Part shown: piece by piece, positions 45,273 to 54,214 of the stretch | How the letters are laid out: each line of letters opens with the position of its first letter | Position numbering within the stretch: the first letter of the stretch is position 1 | DNA from: Lewinella sp041392765 | GTDB lineage: Bacteria; Bacteroidota; Bacteroidia; Chitinophagales; Saprospiraceae | Assembly (NCBI GenBank): GCA_041392765.1 | Contig: JAWKLL010000001.1 | Span: forward strand, 186,001-250,000 | Reading direction: 5' to 3' | Length of the DNA stretch: 64,000 nt | The notes under the pieces: model-generated | Databases searched by the model: none | Seen by the model: only the letters and a program-made list of their open reading frames with translations | Told to the model about the DNA's origin: nothing | Program-made: the position numbers and the translations under genes

Positions 45273-45785
45273 ATGAAAAATTTTGCTTTTGGGGTCGTGT
45301 GGTTACTGACTGCGCTGGGATGTTTATCAGTGAGTGCGCCCACGGCTGCTGATAACCAATTTGTAATAGAAGGAATGCACGTAGAATGGGCTTTTGAAGG
45401 CGATCTGCTGACCTTCAAGCTACATTCCCCTTACCAAGGTTGGGTTTCATTGGGTTTTAACCAGCACAACGACTGGGTAAACAGCCACTTAGTCATGGGG
45501 GCCGTGGATGCCAATGGGCCAATTATGGAGGAGTTTTATGTGTTGGGCTACGGCAATTTCCCAGAGATAGCGGCATTAGGTGGCCAAAAAGCTGTGGAGG
45601 AATATGTGGGTTTGGAAGATATGCAAGGCACGTCGTTTGAATTTACGTTGCGTACAGCAGTGGACGACGGTTTCCACTACAATTTGCAAGAAGGCCAAAC
45701 GGTCTGGCTGATTTGTGCCTATAGCATGGAGGACGACTTTGGTCATCATTCTATCATGCGTCGTCATTTGCAGATAACGCTCTGA
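45273..45785 (+). CDS. DOMON domain secreted protein
   Basis: 170 aa with a signal peptide (about 1-26). The mature part is one DOMON beta-sandwich: VEWAFEGDLLTFKLHSPYQG, WVSLGFNQHNDWVNSHLVMG, EFTLRTAVDDGFHYNLQEGQ and the closing FGHHSIMRRHLQI. In relatives the conserved Met/His positions bind heme b or a sugar, suggesting a redox or ligand-binding role in the periplasm. It is divergent from the M16-like gene. Confidence 0.75.
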   Translation: MKNFAFGVVWLLTALGCLSVSAPTAADNQFVIEGMHVEWAFEGDLLTFKLHSPYQGWVSLGFNQHNDWVNSHLVMGAVDANGPIMEEFYVLGYGNFPEIAALGGQKAVEEYVGLEDMQGTSFEFTLRTAVDDGFHYNLQEGQTVWLICAYSMEDDFGHHSIMRRHLQITL

Positions 45786-45810
45786 ACCATGATTCACTGA
45801 TTTTGTTTCA

Positions 45811-45886
45811 GTGACGGAAAAAAATTAATTGCACAACTTTTGATTCGGAAAAAGTTGTTCAATTAATTTCCGTCAAATTACTCAGA
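45811..45886. repeat. Dispersed palindromic element, family P1, short form (copy 4)
   Basis: TGACGGAAAAAAATTAATTG pairs with CAATTAATTTCCGTCA around a CACAACTTTTGATTCGG loop region. On the minus strand it starts CTGAGTAATTTGACGGAAAT, the same end as 41069. It lies between the DOMON gene and a small membrane protein gene. Confidence 0.75.
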
Positions 45887-45899
45887 GAAAAATATTGGT

Positions 45900-46118
45900 A
45901 TGAATAGGTTATCTTCCTCGGTTTGGATTTTCACGCTGGCTATTCTTTCCTTAGTGCTTGTAGCGCTCTTTCCCACGCCAGCCACGGTAGGTGTAGCTGC
46001 GTTTTTTGTGTCTTTTTTAGTGTTAGTACAAGTACTGGTCGTACTAAAAGACACCGCTGCCCCCGATTTGACCGCGATGGAAGGCTATAGCCCTGAAAAT
46101 CAGGAGGGGGGGAGATAG
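45900..46118 (+). CDS. Small hypothetical membrane protein
   Basis: 72 aa, not recognised. Two hydrophobic helices (VWIFTLAILSLVLVALF; VGVAAFFVSFLVLVQVLVVL) are followed by a short acidic tail (DTAAPDLTAMEGYSPENQE). It starts 13 bp after the P1 palindrome. Codon pattern is consistent with a real gene. Confidence 0.55.
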   Translation: MNRLSSSVWIFTLAILSLVLVALFPTPATVGVAAFFVSFLVLVQVLVVLKDTAAPDLTAMEGYSPENQEGGR

Positions 46119-46159
46119 GCAGGGCAAATGCATTTATTTCCCCATACTAATCGTAGAAG

Positions 46160-47146
46160 CTACTCCAGCACCCGCTTCAATAAAGCGATCGTTTTGCGGA
46201 TACCTTCATCCTCCGACAGCTCACTACCTTCGTATTCTATGCCGATAAAGCCTTTGAAACCTGCATCCTTTACAATGCCTATCATCCGTTGGAAATCGGT
46301 ATGGATTTCGTTGCCGTCAGCATCAAAGTCATGGCTTTTTGCGCTCACACCTTTGGCGTAAGGCATAAGTTCAGTCATACCTTGGTATCGGTCGTATGCT
46401 TCGGTACAGCCCTCGGAACTGCGGGTGATGCAAAAATTGCCAAAATCGGGTAAAGTTCCTACGTTATCCCTATTAACGGCCTGCATTACACCTGCCAACC
46501 ACTTCCCATTAGATGAGTACCCCCCGTGATTCTCTACGATAACCTGTATGTTTTTGGTAGCGGCATACGCCGCCAATTCCTTCAGCCCGTTAGCTGCATT
46601 GGCTGCTACTTCTTCTGGTGTTCCCGTACCCGCTGCATTGACTCTTATGGAGTGTGCCCCCAGCATATTAGCAATATCCACCCATGCGTGGTGGTTTTTA
46701 ACAGTTTGTTGGCGAGCGGCTTCATCTGCATCGCCCAAGTCACCCAAAGCATCGCACATAATGAGACCTACTTGTACTCCAAAACTGTCGCATTTGGCTT
46801 TAAAGCGTTGCCAATAATCCATATCAGTGGATTTGCTGAAATAAAAAGTATTCACCAGTTCAATGGTATGAATATCGTATCGCTCGGCTGCAATTTGCGG
46901 AAAATCCATGGGATCCAGTTCTCCTCGCAAGAGTGAATCAGGGGATGTTTGTAGCATACGTCCAAACCAAGCCCAATCATTGCCTATATCACCAAAGAAT
47001 GAGCGGTGCAACGACCATTGTGCTAGTGACAACTGATAGTCGGGCGGCGTCGTGGTGTCAACCGTAGCGTTGTTATTGCCGACACAGGCTGTAAATAATA
47101 CAGTCACAAGCAATGCAAGGAAAGTTGTTTGGAAAATAGCTCGCAT
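46160..47146 (-). CDS. Sugar phosphate isomerase/epimerase-like TIM-barrel lipoprotein
   Basis: 328 aa. The signal sequence has lipobox LFTAC (Cys21), so it is an envelope lipoprotein. The mature part is an AP-endonuclease-2/xylose-isomerase-like TIM barrel: SLAQWSLHRSFFGDIGNDWA, YDIHTIELVNTFYFSKSTDM, 'IQVIVENHGGYSSNGKWLAG' (metal Glu and His), 'GTLPDFGNFC', 'AKGVSAKSHDFDADG', 'GFKGFIGIEYEGSELSEDEG' (metal Glu). Such lipoproteins in Bacteroidota are linked to degradation of sugars or inositol, but the substrate here is unknown. Confidence 0.82.
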   Translation of the reverse strand: MRAIFQTTFLALLVTVLFTACVGNNNATVDTTTPPDYQLSLAQWSLHRSFFGDIGNDWAWFGRMLQTSPDSLLRGELDPMDFPQIAAERYDIHTIELVNTFYFSKSTDMDYWQRFKAKCDSFGVQVGLIMCDALGDLGDADEAARQQTVKNHHAWVDIANMLGAHSIRVNAAGTGTPEEVAANAANGLKELAAYAATKNIQVIVENHGGYSSNGKWLAGVMQAVNRDNVGTLPDFGNFCITRSSEGCTEAYDRYQGMTELMPYAKGVSAKSHDFDADGNEIHTDFQRMIGIVKDAGFKGFIGIEYEGSELSEDEGIRKTIALLKRVLE

Positions 47147-47266
47147 AATATTGTTTTTTACTTACGGTTTGAAGCCCTAAAAATAGATATATTAATCAAC
47201 TTTCACGAAATAGTAGCAACTACAAACTTATATTTACCCCACAAAAAGAACTAGAATAATTTAAGT

Positions 47267-48161
47267 ATGTCATCTACCATATCTTTAACCAAGGAGGGGC
47301 CATCTCTTTCACCCATTGTAGCTGGGGTAATGACTTGGGGTGTCTGGGGCACTGCTTTATCCACTACGGATATGTCGAGCTTGATAGATCATTGCTTGTC
47401 TTTAGGGATTACTACCTTCGATCATGCCGATATATATGGCCACTATACCCTGAGGCAGATTTTGGCAAGGCACTGGCACTGTCACCCGATAGGCGGGAGC
47501 AAATGCAAATCGTGACCAAATGCGGCATCTGTTTACCTTGTGAGCAACGCCTGATTTTTCGCTAAAAAGCTACCGTACCCACCGAGCATACATCATTGAG
47601 GTGTGCTGAACATAGCCTACGCAATTTGCGCCTGAATTACATCAATCTACTGCTGTTGCATCGCCCTAGCCCGCTGATGGATGCCGATGCAGTGGCCGAA
47701 GCGTTTGCACATCTGCAAGCATCGGGCAAAGTACGGCATGTCGGTGTAATGAACTTCTTACCAGTTTGATTTGCTCCATAGCCGTATATCATTGGCAACC
47801 AATCAGGTGGAAGCCAGCCTTTTGCACACTGCTTCGCTGTTTGATGGCACCTTCGACCAATGCCAACAACATCGTATTCGGCCTATGGCGTGGGCACCTT
47901 TGGGGAAATTATTTAGCAGAAATGATGCTACTACCGAAAGGGTCAAGCTTGCATGACAGTATAGCAGACCATTACGGCAACGCAAGGCCTGATGTGCTAC
48001 TATTAGCATGGCTATTGAAACTGCCCAATGCCCCCCTGCCTGTCATTGGAACTACCCGAGCAGCACGGTTAGCGAAAGCCGTTGAAGCACTGCATATTAC
48101 CCTCTCCGATGAGCACTGGTTTTTACTTTTAGCCGCATCTAGAGGCCATGAAATAGCCTAA
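47267..48161 (+). CDS. Aldo/keto reductase family oxidoreductase, frame-disrupted
   Basis: NAD(P)H-dependent reductase, TIM barrel, cytoplasmic. About 295 aa when joined over frames: IVAGVMTWGVWGTALSTTDM, 'GITTFDHADIYGHYT' (catalytic Asp and Tyr), 'REQMQIVTKCGICLPC' (catalytic Lys), 'LRLNYINLLLLHRPSPLMDA' (catalytic His), 'GKVRHVGVMNFLPYQFDLLH', 'SLATNQVEASLLH', 'PDVLLLAWLLKLPNAPLPVI'. Shifts lie near 47455, 47560, 47605, 47765 and 47925. Similar to the YdhF-type reductases. Confidence 0.78.
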
Positions 48162-48314
48162 CACCTTTGAAAAAAATTAAAAAAAAAAGCCCTTTTTATT
48201 AAAAAATGATAAAAATTAAGGGTTTCGGGTAAAAAAAACACCCCCAACTATTTACGTATTATTTTTTCCTTTAGACTTGTTGTGTTAAAACTTATTTTTC
48301 AACCATTTCTGATC

Positions 48315-48526
48315 ATGAAACAGTCAGACAAAAAAGCACTAAATCAACCTAAAGAATTCGCGGATTTTCTTCGGAAAACAACCGTCGGATGAAATTAAAA
48401 CCCCAAGATAAACTGAAGTACAAACCTAAGAAGGTGTACCAAAATATGGGGGATGACGAAGACGAAGATATTGACCTCTTCGGATATTTGGACGAGGATG
48501 AAGATGATGAGGAGGATGATTATTAG
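48315..48526 (+). CDS. Small strongly acidic protein, probably one frameshift
   Basis: Two short frames: 48315-48392 (MKQSDKKALNQPKEFADFLR) and 48389-48526 (45 aa). The second has LKPQDKLKYKPKKVYQ followed by an acidic tail (DDEDEDIDLFGYLDEDEDDE). One indel near 48360 would fuse them into about 70 aa. The gene is too short for most callers but sits between a plausible upstream region and a strong terminator. Function unknown; the lysine-then-acid pattern recalls small ribosome-associated or histone-like tails, but that is speculative. Confidence 0.55.
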
Positions 48527-48557
48527 TCTTTCTCTCGCTTTAGCTAATTAGATATCA

Positions 48558-48598
48558 AGCCCGCAAATGCATATTTAGTGTTTGCGGGCTTTATTTTT
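48558..48598 (+). terminator. Intrinsic terminator after the small acidic protein
   Basis: AGCCCGCAAA and TTTGCGGGCT form a perfect 10-bp stem with a 13-base loop, followed by TTATTTTTCTT. Confidence 0.88.
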
Positions 48599-48650
48599 CT
48601 TATCCCTAACCTCTATTGATACAAAACATTTGCAAGCAATAAAAACAACA

Positions 48651-48683
48651 AACGCCATCCCCACTAAGGAGAATGACGTTTGC
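48651..48683 (-). terminator. Terminator-like hairpin after the T9SS hydrolase-fold gene
   Basis: On the minus strand CAAACGTCAT pairs with ATGGCGTTTG (one mismatch) and is followed by TTGTTTTTATTG. It lies about 60 bp downstream of the stop at 48746. Confidence 0.55.
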
Positions 48684-48745
48684 CGAACTTTTTGTGCCAA
48701 ACGAGAACAGGCTTAGTGATTGGATAGCTGTTCATTTTTCATTCC

Positions 48746-50371
48746 TTATTCAAAAATCACCTTGCGGGAAGCTAGGCCATTGTCGAATTCTACAGATACC
48801 ACATAGGTGCCTGAAGGAATATTGCCACGAGAGATAAAGAAGTAGTGATAATCCACATTCTCGAAGCTGCGAACCAAGCGACCATTGATGTCATAGATGC
48901 GGATGGCACGCATAGGAGTAGCTTCAGCAGAAGTCAATACTACCTCATTACCAACAGGGTTGGGAGCCAATTGCATATTCACTTCGTTGGGGCTAATGTT
49001 CTCAATTCTATTCCAGTTGGCCAGATCCAGCGCGGCGAACGCACGTGGGTAGAAGTAGCCCATAACCGTATCGATGTTTCTACGTGCTTTTTCAGCCGAC
49101 ATATCCTCATTTAGTGCTAAACCTTGGGTGTGGAAAGTACCACCAGCAGGGTGAGGCAGCATATTCCAAGGTACACCAGCACCTTGAAGCCCGGCAGGTA
49201 CAGGTGCATTAGGATCCCACCAGTTAATTCCCACACCTTCGTCCAATCCATTGCTGTTAGGAGGATTGGTGATAGGATAAAGTGCCTCGTAGTAGTCGTG
49301 GCTGGCATTGCCAGAGTTGGTCATGGCAGTCGCAGTAAAGTCGTCGTTGATACCTGCGTCAATGAAAACTTGGTTGTTGCCCAACTCATTCTGACGGATG
49401 GCTATGGCTTTGGCGCCCTGTACGCGCACAATGGGGTCGCCAGTAGTAGGTACAATCAACGTAGCATCATCATAAGGTGCGAAAATATCGAAAGCCGACT
49501 GCATAGATATAATGGGCATACCACCTTCATCGATCCAAGAAATATCGCCCAAAGCACCCCCTACGTTAGCGCAAAGCTGGAAGTCGGAGCTGTATTCCGG
49601 GTGGTTGACATAGTTGGTCGTATCACCAGCAGGAAGACCGAAGGCAGCATCTGGCGCAATGGTCAGCACTTTACCTTCAATGTCGCCGTGGTAGGCTTGT
49701 ACAACCATCGGAATCAAAGGCTCAACAGAAAGCAGGAACTTGCCTGGGCCATTGGTGGTAGTAATAATTTCTGTGTAGTCGTCCAAAGTAGCCAAACCTA
49801 ACACAAGATAGCCACCTGTGCCTACGCCAAAAGCGGTGATGCGGTTGGGATCCACTTTGAATGGGTTGCCATCTTCCGCATGCGATTTCTTGAAATAGCG
49901 GATGGCCGTACGGCCGTCCTGAATACCGCGGTAAGTAGCCTGAAGAAGACCCAAAGCACGAGTTGGCTGGTCTTCCGCTAAAGGATTCCAGCCTGTGCGG
50001 TAATCTACAGAAGCGGCGGTATAACCAGCTTTCGCCAAACGGTTGCATATTTCCACCACAGCAGAATCCGTCTTGGTGCCAAGGATATCGCCATTGGTAA
50101 CGGCTGGGAGGAAGATGCCTGTGTGGAATACCAATACGAGTGGGCGCTCTTCTGCTTCATCCCCAACAGGTTCGTAAACGTCCAATTTCAACTGCTGGGG
50201 AACAGCTTCTCCTGCAGTACCGAAAAACAAAACTGTAGCGTTCACGCCATACGTCACATCACGAGTCACCTGTACTTCAGAGAAAGTCTCTGCTAAGAAT
50301 CGTTGAGCTTGGCCTACATAAGCCGCCAACACCAACGCAAGGGTCATGAAGATTGTAAATGTCCTTTTCAT
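48746..50371 (-). CDS. Secreted alpha/beta-hydrolase-fold protein without the nucleophile Ser, T9SS sorted
   Basis: 541 aa. Signal peptide about 1-22; alpha/beta-hydrolase part about 60-400 with LKLDVYEPVGDEAEERPLVL (strand and oxyanion region), 'AKAGYTAASVDYRTGWNPL', 'GIQDGRTAIRYFKKSHAEDG', then 'ITAFGVGTGGYLVLGLATL' where esterases have GxSxG. Here the nucleophile position is Gly (G-V-G-T-G). The C-terminal ~80 residues are a T9SS type A domain (LAPNPVGNEVVLTSAEATPM ... GLASRKVIFE). It is encoded 50 bp after the TonB receptor (53241-50422) on the same strand, a receptor plus secreted partner pair. It is either a binding protein or an enzyme with a different mechanism. Confidence 0.82.
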   Translation of the reverse strand: MKRTFTIFMTLALVLAAYVGQAQRFLAETFSEVQVTRDVTYGVNATVLFFGTAGEAVPQQLKLDVYEPVGDEAEERPLVLVFHTGIFLPAVTNGDILGTKTDSAVVEICNRLAKAGYTAASVDYRTGWNPLAEDQPTRALGLLQATYRGIQDGRTAIRYFKKSHAEDGNPFKVDPNRITAFGVGTGGYLVLGLATLDDYTEIITTTNGPGKFLLSVEPLIPMVVQAYHGDIEGKVLTIAPDAAFGLPAGDTTNYVNHPEYSSDFQLCANVGGALGDISWIDEGGMPIISMQSAFDIFAPYDDATLIVPTTGDPIVRVQGAKAIAIRQNELGNNQVFIDAGINDDFTATAMTNSGNASHDYYEALYPITNPPNSNGLDEGVGINWWDPNAPVPAGLQGAGVPWNMLPHPAGGTFHTQGLALNEDMSAEKARRNIDTVMGYFYPRAFAALDLANWNRIENISPNEVNMQLAPNPVGNEVVLTSAEATPMRAIRIYDINGRLVRSFENVDYHYFFISRGNIPSGTYVVSVEFDNGLASRKVIFE

Positions 50372-50421
50372 AGATGAGTTGTTAATTTGAAAAATTGATT
50401 TGGTTGGTAACTACCAAGTAG

Positions 50422-53241
50422 TTACTTTGGTTCATAAGTAAATGATATGTAAGCTAAGCGCCCAATGCGGGGGCCGCCATACGTTTGAAAGTTCATTTTA
50501 TTCATCAAATTGGAGGCACCAATTTTCATAGTGGTGTCAATTTTTTTGAACAAGACGTTGAATTGAGCATCCAACAGGTCATAGCTGGGGATGAAGCCCG
50601 TGAATTGAGGGGATCCCTCAAATACGAATCCTTCAATCCACTTATAGTTTATGTTGAAACCGAGATTGCGGATGCGCATACCCCCTAGGGCAACGTCCAA
50701 ATTTCTGCCGCTCAGGCCGATGTTGAACTTATGCTCCGGCGTGTTGAACGCAGGAATGATGGGGTCGTCCTCATCGGTTTTCACCAGTTTGTTCCAAGAA
50801 TAATTACCCGTGAGGGCATAATTATTACCAAAATAGTAGTTCAGCCCAATAGCTGCACCCTGGGTGCGTACTTCATTGGTGGAGTTGGCAGCATAGCGGT
50901 AGGGCTGTATTTCTTCTATCGCTACTTGGCCACCGCCTGGCGTGGCATATTTGAAATCCACACCGATATTGAAACCTAAGAAATCGTTGTAAATGCTGTA
51001 ATAGTAGCCGGCATCCACATATACTTTTTCCAATAAGGTAGTACGAAAACCCAATTCAAAAGTTTTTACTTTTTCAGGTCGAACAGGGTCAATGTTGAAA
51101 GAATCCAACCGGCTTACTTGTAGGTCGGTAAAAAAGTCTTGGAGGGATTCTACCGTCACTAAGTTTTGTGCACCATTTAGGTTGCCCGCCAGAATCGCAC
51201 GACCCACGTCGAGGTACAAGTATTGGTCGCTCAGCGTTGGGTTGCGGATAGCGGAAGAGAAGGATGCTCGGAAAAAGTTGTTCTGCGAAGGAGTGTAAAC
51301 CAAAGAAGCCGCTGGGGAGAATAGCCAGTCAAAATTCTGGTTTTTGTCGGCTCTGATAGCGAATTGTGCCTTCATGCGGTTGCTGGCTAAAGACTTTTCA
51401 ATACCGCTATAAGCACCAAATTCAAAGTTAGTAATGCTTTCCAAGCTATCGGAAAACACCGTACCTCTAGACTCCGGTGTGTAGAGGCGTACGTTGGAAC
51501 CAACTGTGATTTTATCCACCCAAGTAGGGGTGAAGATGTATTCTCCGTGGGCGTGGTACAAGGCGGAATTATCGAAAAAGCGAGTACCGCCTTCGCTTCT
51601 CAGTGTGGAGGGGATCTGGTTAAATTCCTGCTCGAAACGCTCGGTACCTGGCTCAAAAAACGCCACCGACCCCGTAGTGCCGTGGCTGCCTTCGTTGGCA
51701 TAAGCCGCAGCTTGAGCGTGGTATTGTGCCAATACTTTGTTGTTGTCGATCAGCCACTGCTGAGCACCTGCTTCATCAAAACTAGCGGAAGGTAAACCCG
51801 TAACCGGGTCGAAGACAATGACAATTTGCGGGTAACCTTGCTCCAGAATCTGAGGTTCAACTTGGTTGAGCCAGTAATCTTGGTAATCTATGGCCCATTC
51901 GATCTGATCTTTGGCGTTTTCCTGTAGTTTCAAGGCCGTAAAGTACGGATCATAAGAATCCCCTGCTCCCGTACGTGTAGTGTAGGCCCGCAGGAAGTAT
52001 CGGTTGCGTTTGCGCAATTCGATTTTATTCTGAAGGAAAGTGATGTTTTTTAAACTAAAACGGTTGTCGCCCTGATAAACCGTTGTACCAGCACCAAAGC
52101 TAGAGCCGACGATCAATTCTGGCGATTGCACTTCCTTAGATGGCCTCAAGCGGAAGTGGAGAGCCGCATTGGCTTTGTAGTTGCGGGTATCGTAGTCCAC
52201 CAAGTCAATTTCGCGGTAGCCGGTTCGGTACCAGTTGCCCAACCCTGGGTTTACCCAAGGGCGAACGCTGGAGTTGTCGGTGCTGCGTGAGTACTCATCG
52301 CCATAAACATTGACGGCATCGTACCCGCCAGGGTTGTCTGCCGGAACGCGGGAACCGTCGATGGGGTCGTAATTATCGGCCACCCAGTCATCGGCGCGCA
52401 AGGCTTCTGCGTTGATTTTGTAGGCGAAAAAGGGATGCCCGTCCTTGTTATGAGACACGGCTGCCCAGCGAAAAGCACCTTGAAGGAGGTTGCGCTCCCC
52501 TGCCTTGATATAGGCCGAAAGGCCATCATGGAAGAATGGGTCGCGGGTTTCCATGCTGATGACACCGTTGAAGGCATTAGGGCCGTAAAATGCCGAACTG
52601 GCTCCCACGATGAGTTCAACTTTGGCAATATCCAACTCGGAACTACCGAGGAAGTTGCCCAATGAAAAGTTCAAGCCCGGTGCTTGGTTGTCTAATCCAT
52701 CAATGGTTTGTAGCGAACGAACGGGGCTGGTACTATTGAAGCCACGGGTGTTGACTACCTTGAAACCCAAGCTAGCGGCTGTAAGATCCACGCCTTTGAG
52801 CGAACCCAACCCATCGTAAAAGCTGGCGGCAGGCGTCTCCTTGATACCAATCAGGTCAAGTGCTTCTACCGTCAGGGGGGATTCTTTTTGCTTGTCAGAA
52901 ATACGGCTACCTGTTACTTCCACCGCTTGAATGGTGACGGCATCTTCCTCCAAGATGATCTCAAGGCGTGTATCCGAAACCACCTCTAAGGTTTGGGCGG
53001 TGTAACCAACGTAAGAAAATTCGAGGGTTAGTGGATAAGGCTCGGTGGTCAATAATTCAAAGGAGCCATCCCAGTCGGTTACGGTTCCTTCCGAGGTACC
53101 CACGATGAGGATGCTGGCACCGATGAGCGGGTCGTTGCTAGCGGCATCCATTACCATGCCGCGCACGCGCGACTGGGCGGATAGGTGAACCCCAATTGCC
53201 ATAGCCAACAAAGTGAGTGTAAGTGGTAGCAAATGCTTCAT
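50422..53241 (-). CDS. TonB-dependent outer-membrane receptor
   Basis: 939 aa from the ATG at 53241 (MKHLLPLT); the frame starts at 53253. Signal peptide about 1-22; CarboxypepD-reg-like domain about 25-105 (VRGMVMDAASNDPLIGASIL); plug domain (VEVTGSRISDKQKESPLTVE; VELIVGASSAFYGPNAFNGV); a 22-strand barrel to the C-terminal GRLAYISFTYEPK. Barrel loops are long (for example around residues 400-560). No SusD follows; instead a secreted T9SS protein is the next gene, so this is not a classic Sus system. Substrate unknown. The reading frame is intact over 2.8 kb. Confidence 0.92.
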   Translation of the reverse strand: MKHLLPLTLTLLAMAIGVHLSAQSRVRGMVMDAASNDPLIGASILIVGTSEGTVTDWDGSFELLTTEPYPLTLEFSYVGYTAQTLEVVSDTRLEIILEEDAVTIQAVEVTGSRISDKQKESPLTVEALDLIGIKETPAASFYDGLGSLKGVDLTAASLGFKVVNTRGFNSTSPVRSLQTIDGLDNQAPGLNFSLGNFLGSSELDIAKVELIVGASSAFYGPNAFNGVISMETRDPFFHDGLSAYIKAGERNLLQGAFRWAAVSHNKDGHPFFAYKINAEALRADDWVADNYDPIDGSRVPADNPGGYDAVNVYGDEYSRSTDNSSVRPWVNPGLGNWYRTGYREIDLVDYDTRNYKANAALHFRLRPSKEVQSPELIVGSSFGAGTTVYQGDNRFSLKNITFLQNKIELRKRNRYFLRAYTTRTGAGDSYDPYFTALKLQENAKDQIEWAIDYQDYWLNQVEPQILEQGYPQIVIVFDPVTGLPSASFDEAGAQQWLIDNNKVLAQYHAQAAAYANEGSHGTTGSVAFFEPGTERFEQEFNQIPSTLRSEGGTRFFDNSALYHAHGEYIFTPTWVDKITVGSNVRLYTPESRGTVFSDSLESITNFEFGAYSGIEKSLASNRMKAQFAIRADKNQNFDWLFSPAASLVYTPSQNNFFRASFSSAIRNPTLSDQYLYLDVGRAILAGNLNGAQNLVTVESLQDFFTDLQVSRLDSFNIDPVRPEKVKTFELGFRTTLLEKVYVDAGYYYSIYNDFLGFNIGVDFKYATPGGGQVAIEEIQPYRYAANSTNEVRTQGAAIGLNYYFGNNYALTGNYSWNKLVKTDEDDPIIPAFNTPEHKFNIGLSGRNLDVALGGMRIRNLGFNINYKWIEGFVFEGSPQFTGFIPSYDLLDAQFNVLFKKIDTTMKIGASNLMNKMNFQTYGGPRIGRLAYISFTYEPK

Positions 53242-53470
53242 ACAATCAGGCAAATTTTCTGGTTAATCAGAACGGAGCTTGCTTTTGTTACCCCTTTCTG
53301 AGCAATGGTTTTTCGTTTTAATTAACAAGGTTCAGTTATCTAGATATACTAAAACCGACATTTCTTTGGGAAAAGTACTGGTTTTAGAGGGCAAATTACT
53401 CATTTTTTACAAACAAAGGGTAGAAATTTGTATTCCTTAACACGATGTCTTTTTCAAAGGCTCTTGCTCT

Positions 53471-54064
53471 TTATGGATTGCTTTGTGGTTTATGGTAAAA
53501 TTCGGAGATGCGGACGGCAAGCCACCGCTTGTATAAGATACTAATACCCCACGCCAAGGTCATGCCCAGTAAGGCACCCACGGTAATGTCCAAAGGGTAA
53601 TGCACTCCAACATATACTTGCCCGAGTGCGATAGTAGCAGCCCATAACAAGAGCAGCCACCGCCAGCGTTTCCACAAACGTCCCCAAGTGAGGAATAAGA
53701 AAAACGCCACCGCAAAATGATTGGTCGCATGAGAGGAGGTGAAACTATAGCCCCCTCCGCAAGGAATAAGCTGCCGGACAGGCTCGGACAGGATGCTTCT
53801 CTACAAGGGCGTGGGCGTTGCACCGTTTTTTACCAATTCACTGCTTGTGAAATCAGCTACCCCGGCGGCAAGTGCCACAAATAAAATGAGGTAAAAACCT
53901 TTCCAGCGAAACTGCCAGACCAACAGCCCCAACCATACTACATACAGCGGTATCCACGTGGTTTTTTCCCGCCACACGGGCATGAGTGCATCCAGCCAAG
54001 GATGTTGCCACCCGTGGTTGATCCAGTGGAAAAGCTGATAATCCCATTGTAGTAATGCTTCCAT
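53471..54064 (-). CDS. PAP2 family phosphatase, frame-disrupted
   Basis: A membrane lipid phosphatase such as undecaprenyl or phosphatidic-acid phosphatase. Two fragments join across 53710-53820. The first (start 54064) has MEALLQWDYQLFHWINHGWQ, YVVWLGLLVWQFRWKGFYLI and LFVALAAGVADFTSSELVKN. In the shifted middle frame QRPRPCRE gives the KxxxxxxRP-like motif, and the PSGH-like SSHATNHFA comes from 'HATNHF' text near 53730. The second fragment has IALGQVYVGVHYPLDITVGA (third motif, His and Asp). Indels fall near 53815 and 53750. About 198 aa. Confidence 0.75.
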
Positions 54065-54214
54065 TCGTGGGCTAAGTAGTCGTCATAGTATAAAAAGCCT
54101 GCAAGAATAAGGAGAATTGGCTGTATTTGCAAAATGAAGTGCCTAAATAGAAGCACTAGAAAAACAATCCCTCTCCTTCATACAGCCCAACCTTAGAAAA
54201 ACATACGCTAAGAA

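Noticed and set aside
49124..49801. 225-codon plus-strand ORF
   Set aside because: Shadow of the T9SS hydrolase-fold gene on the other strand.
50422..53241. SusC of a SusCD polysaccharide system
   Set aside because: No SusD-like lipoprotein is adjacent, and the next gene is a hydrolase-fold T9SS protein.
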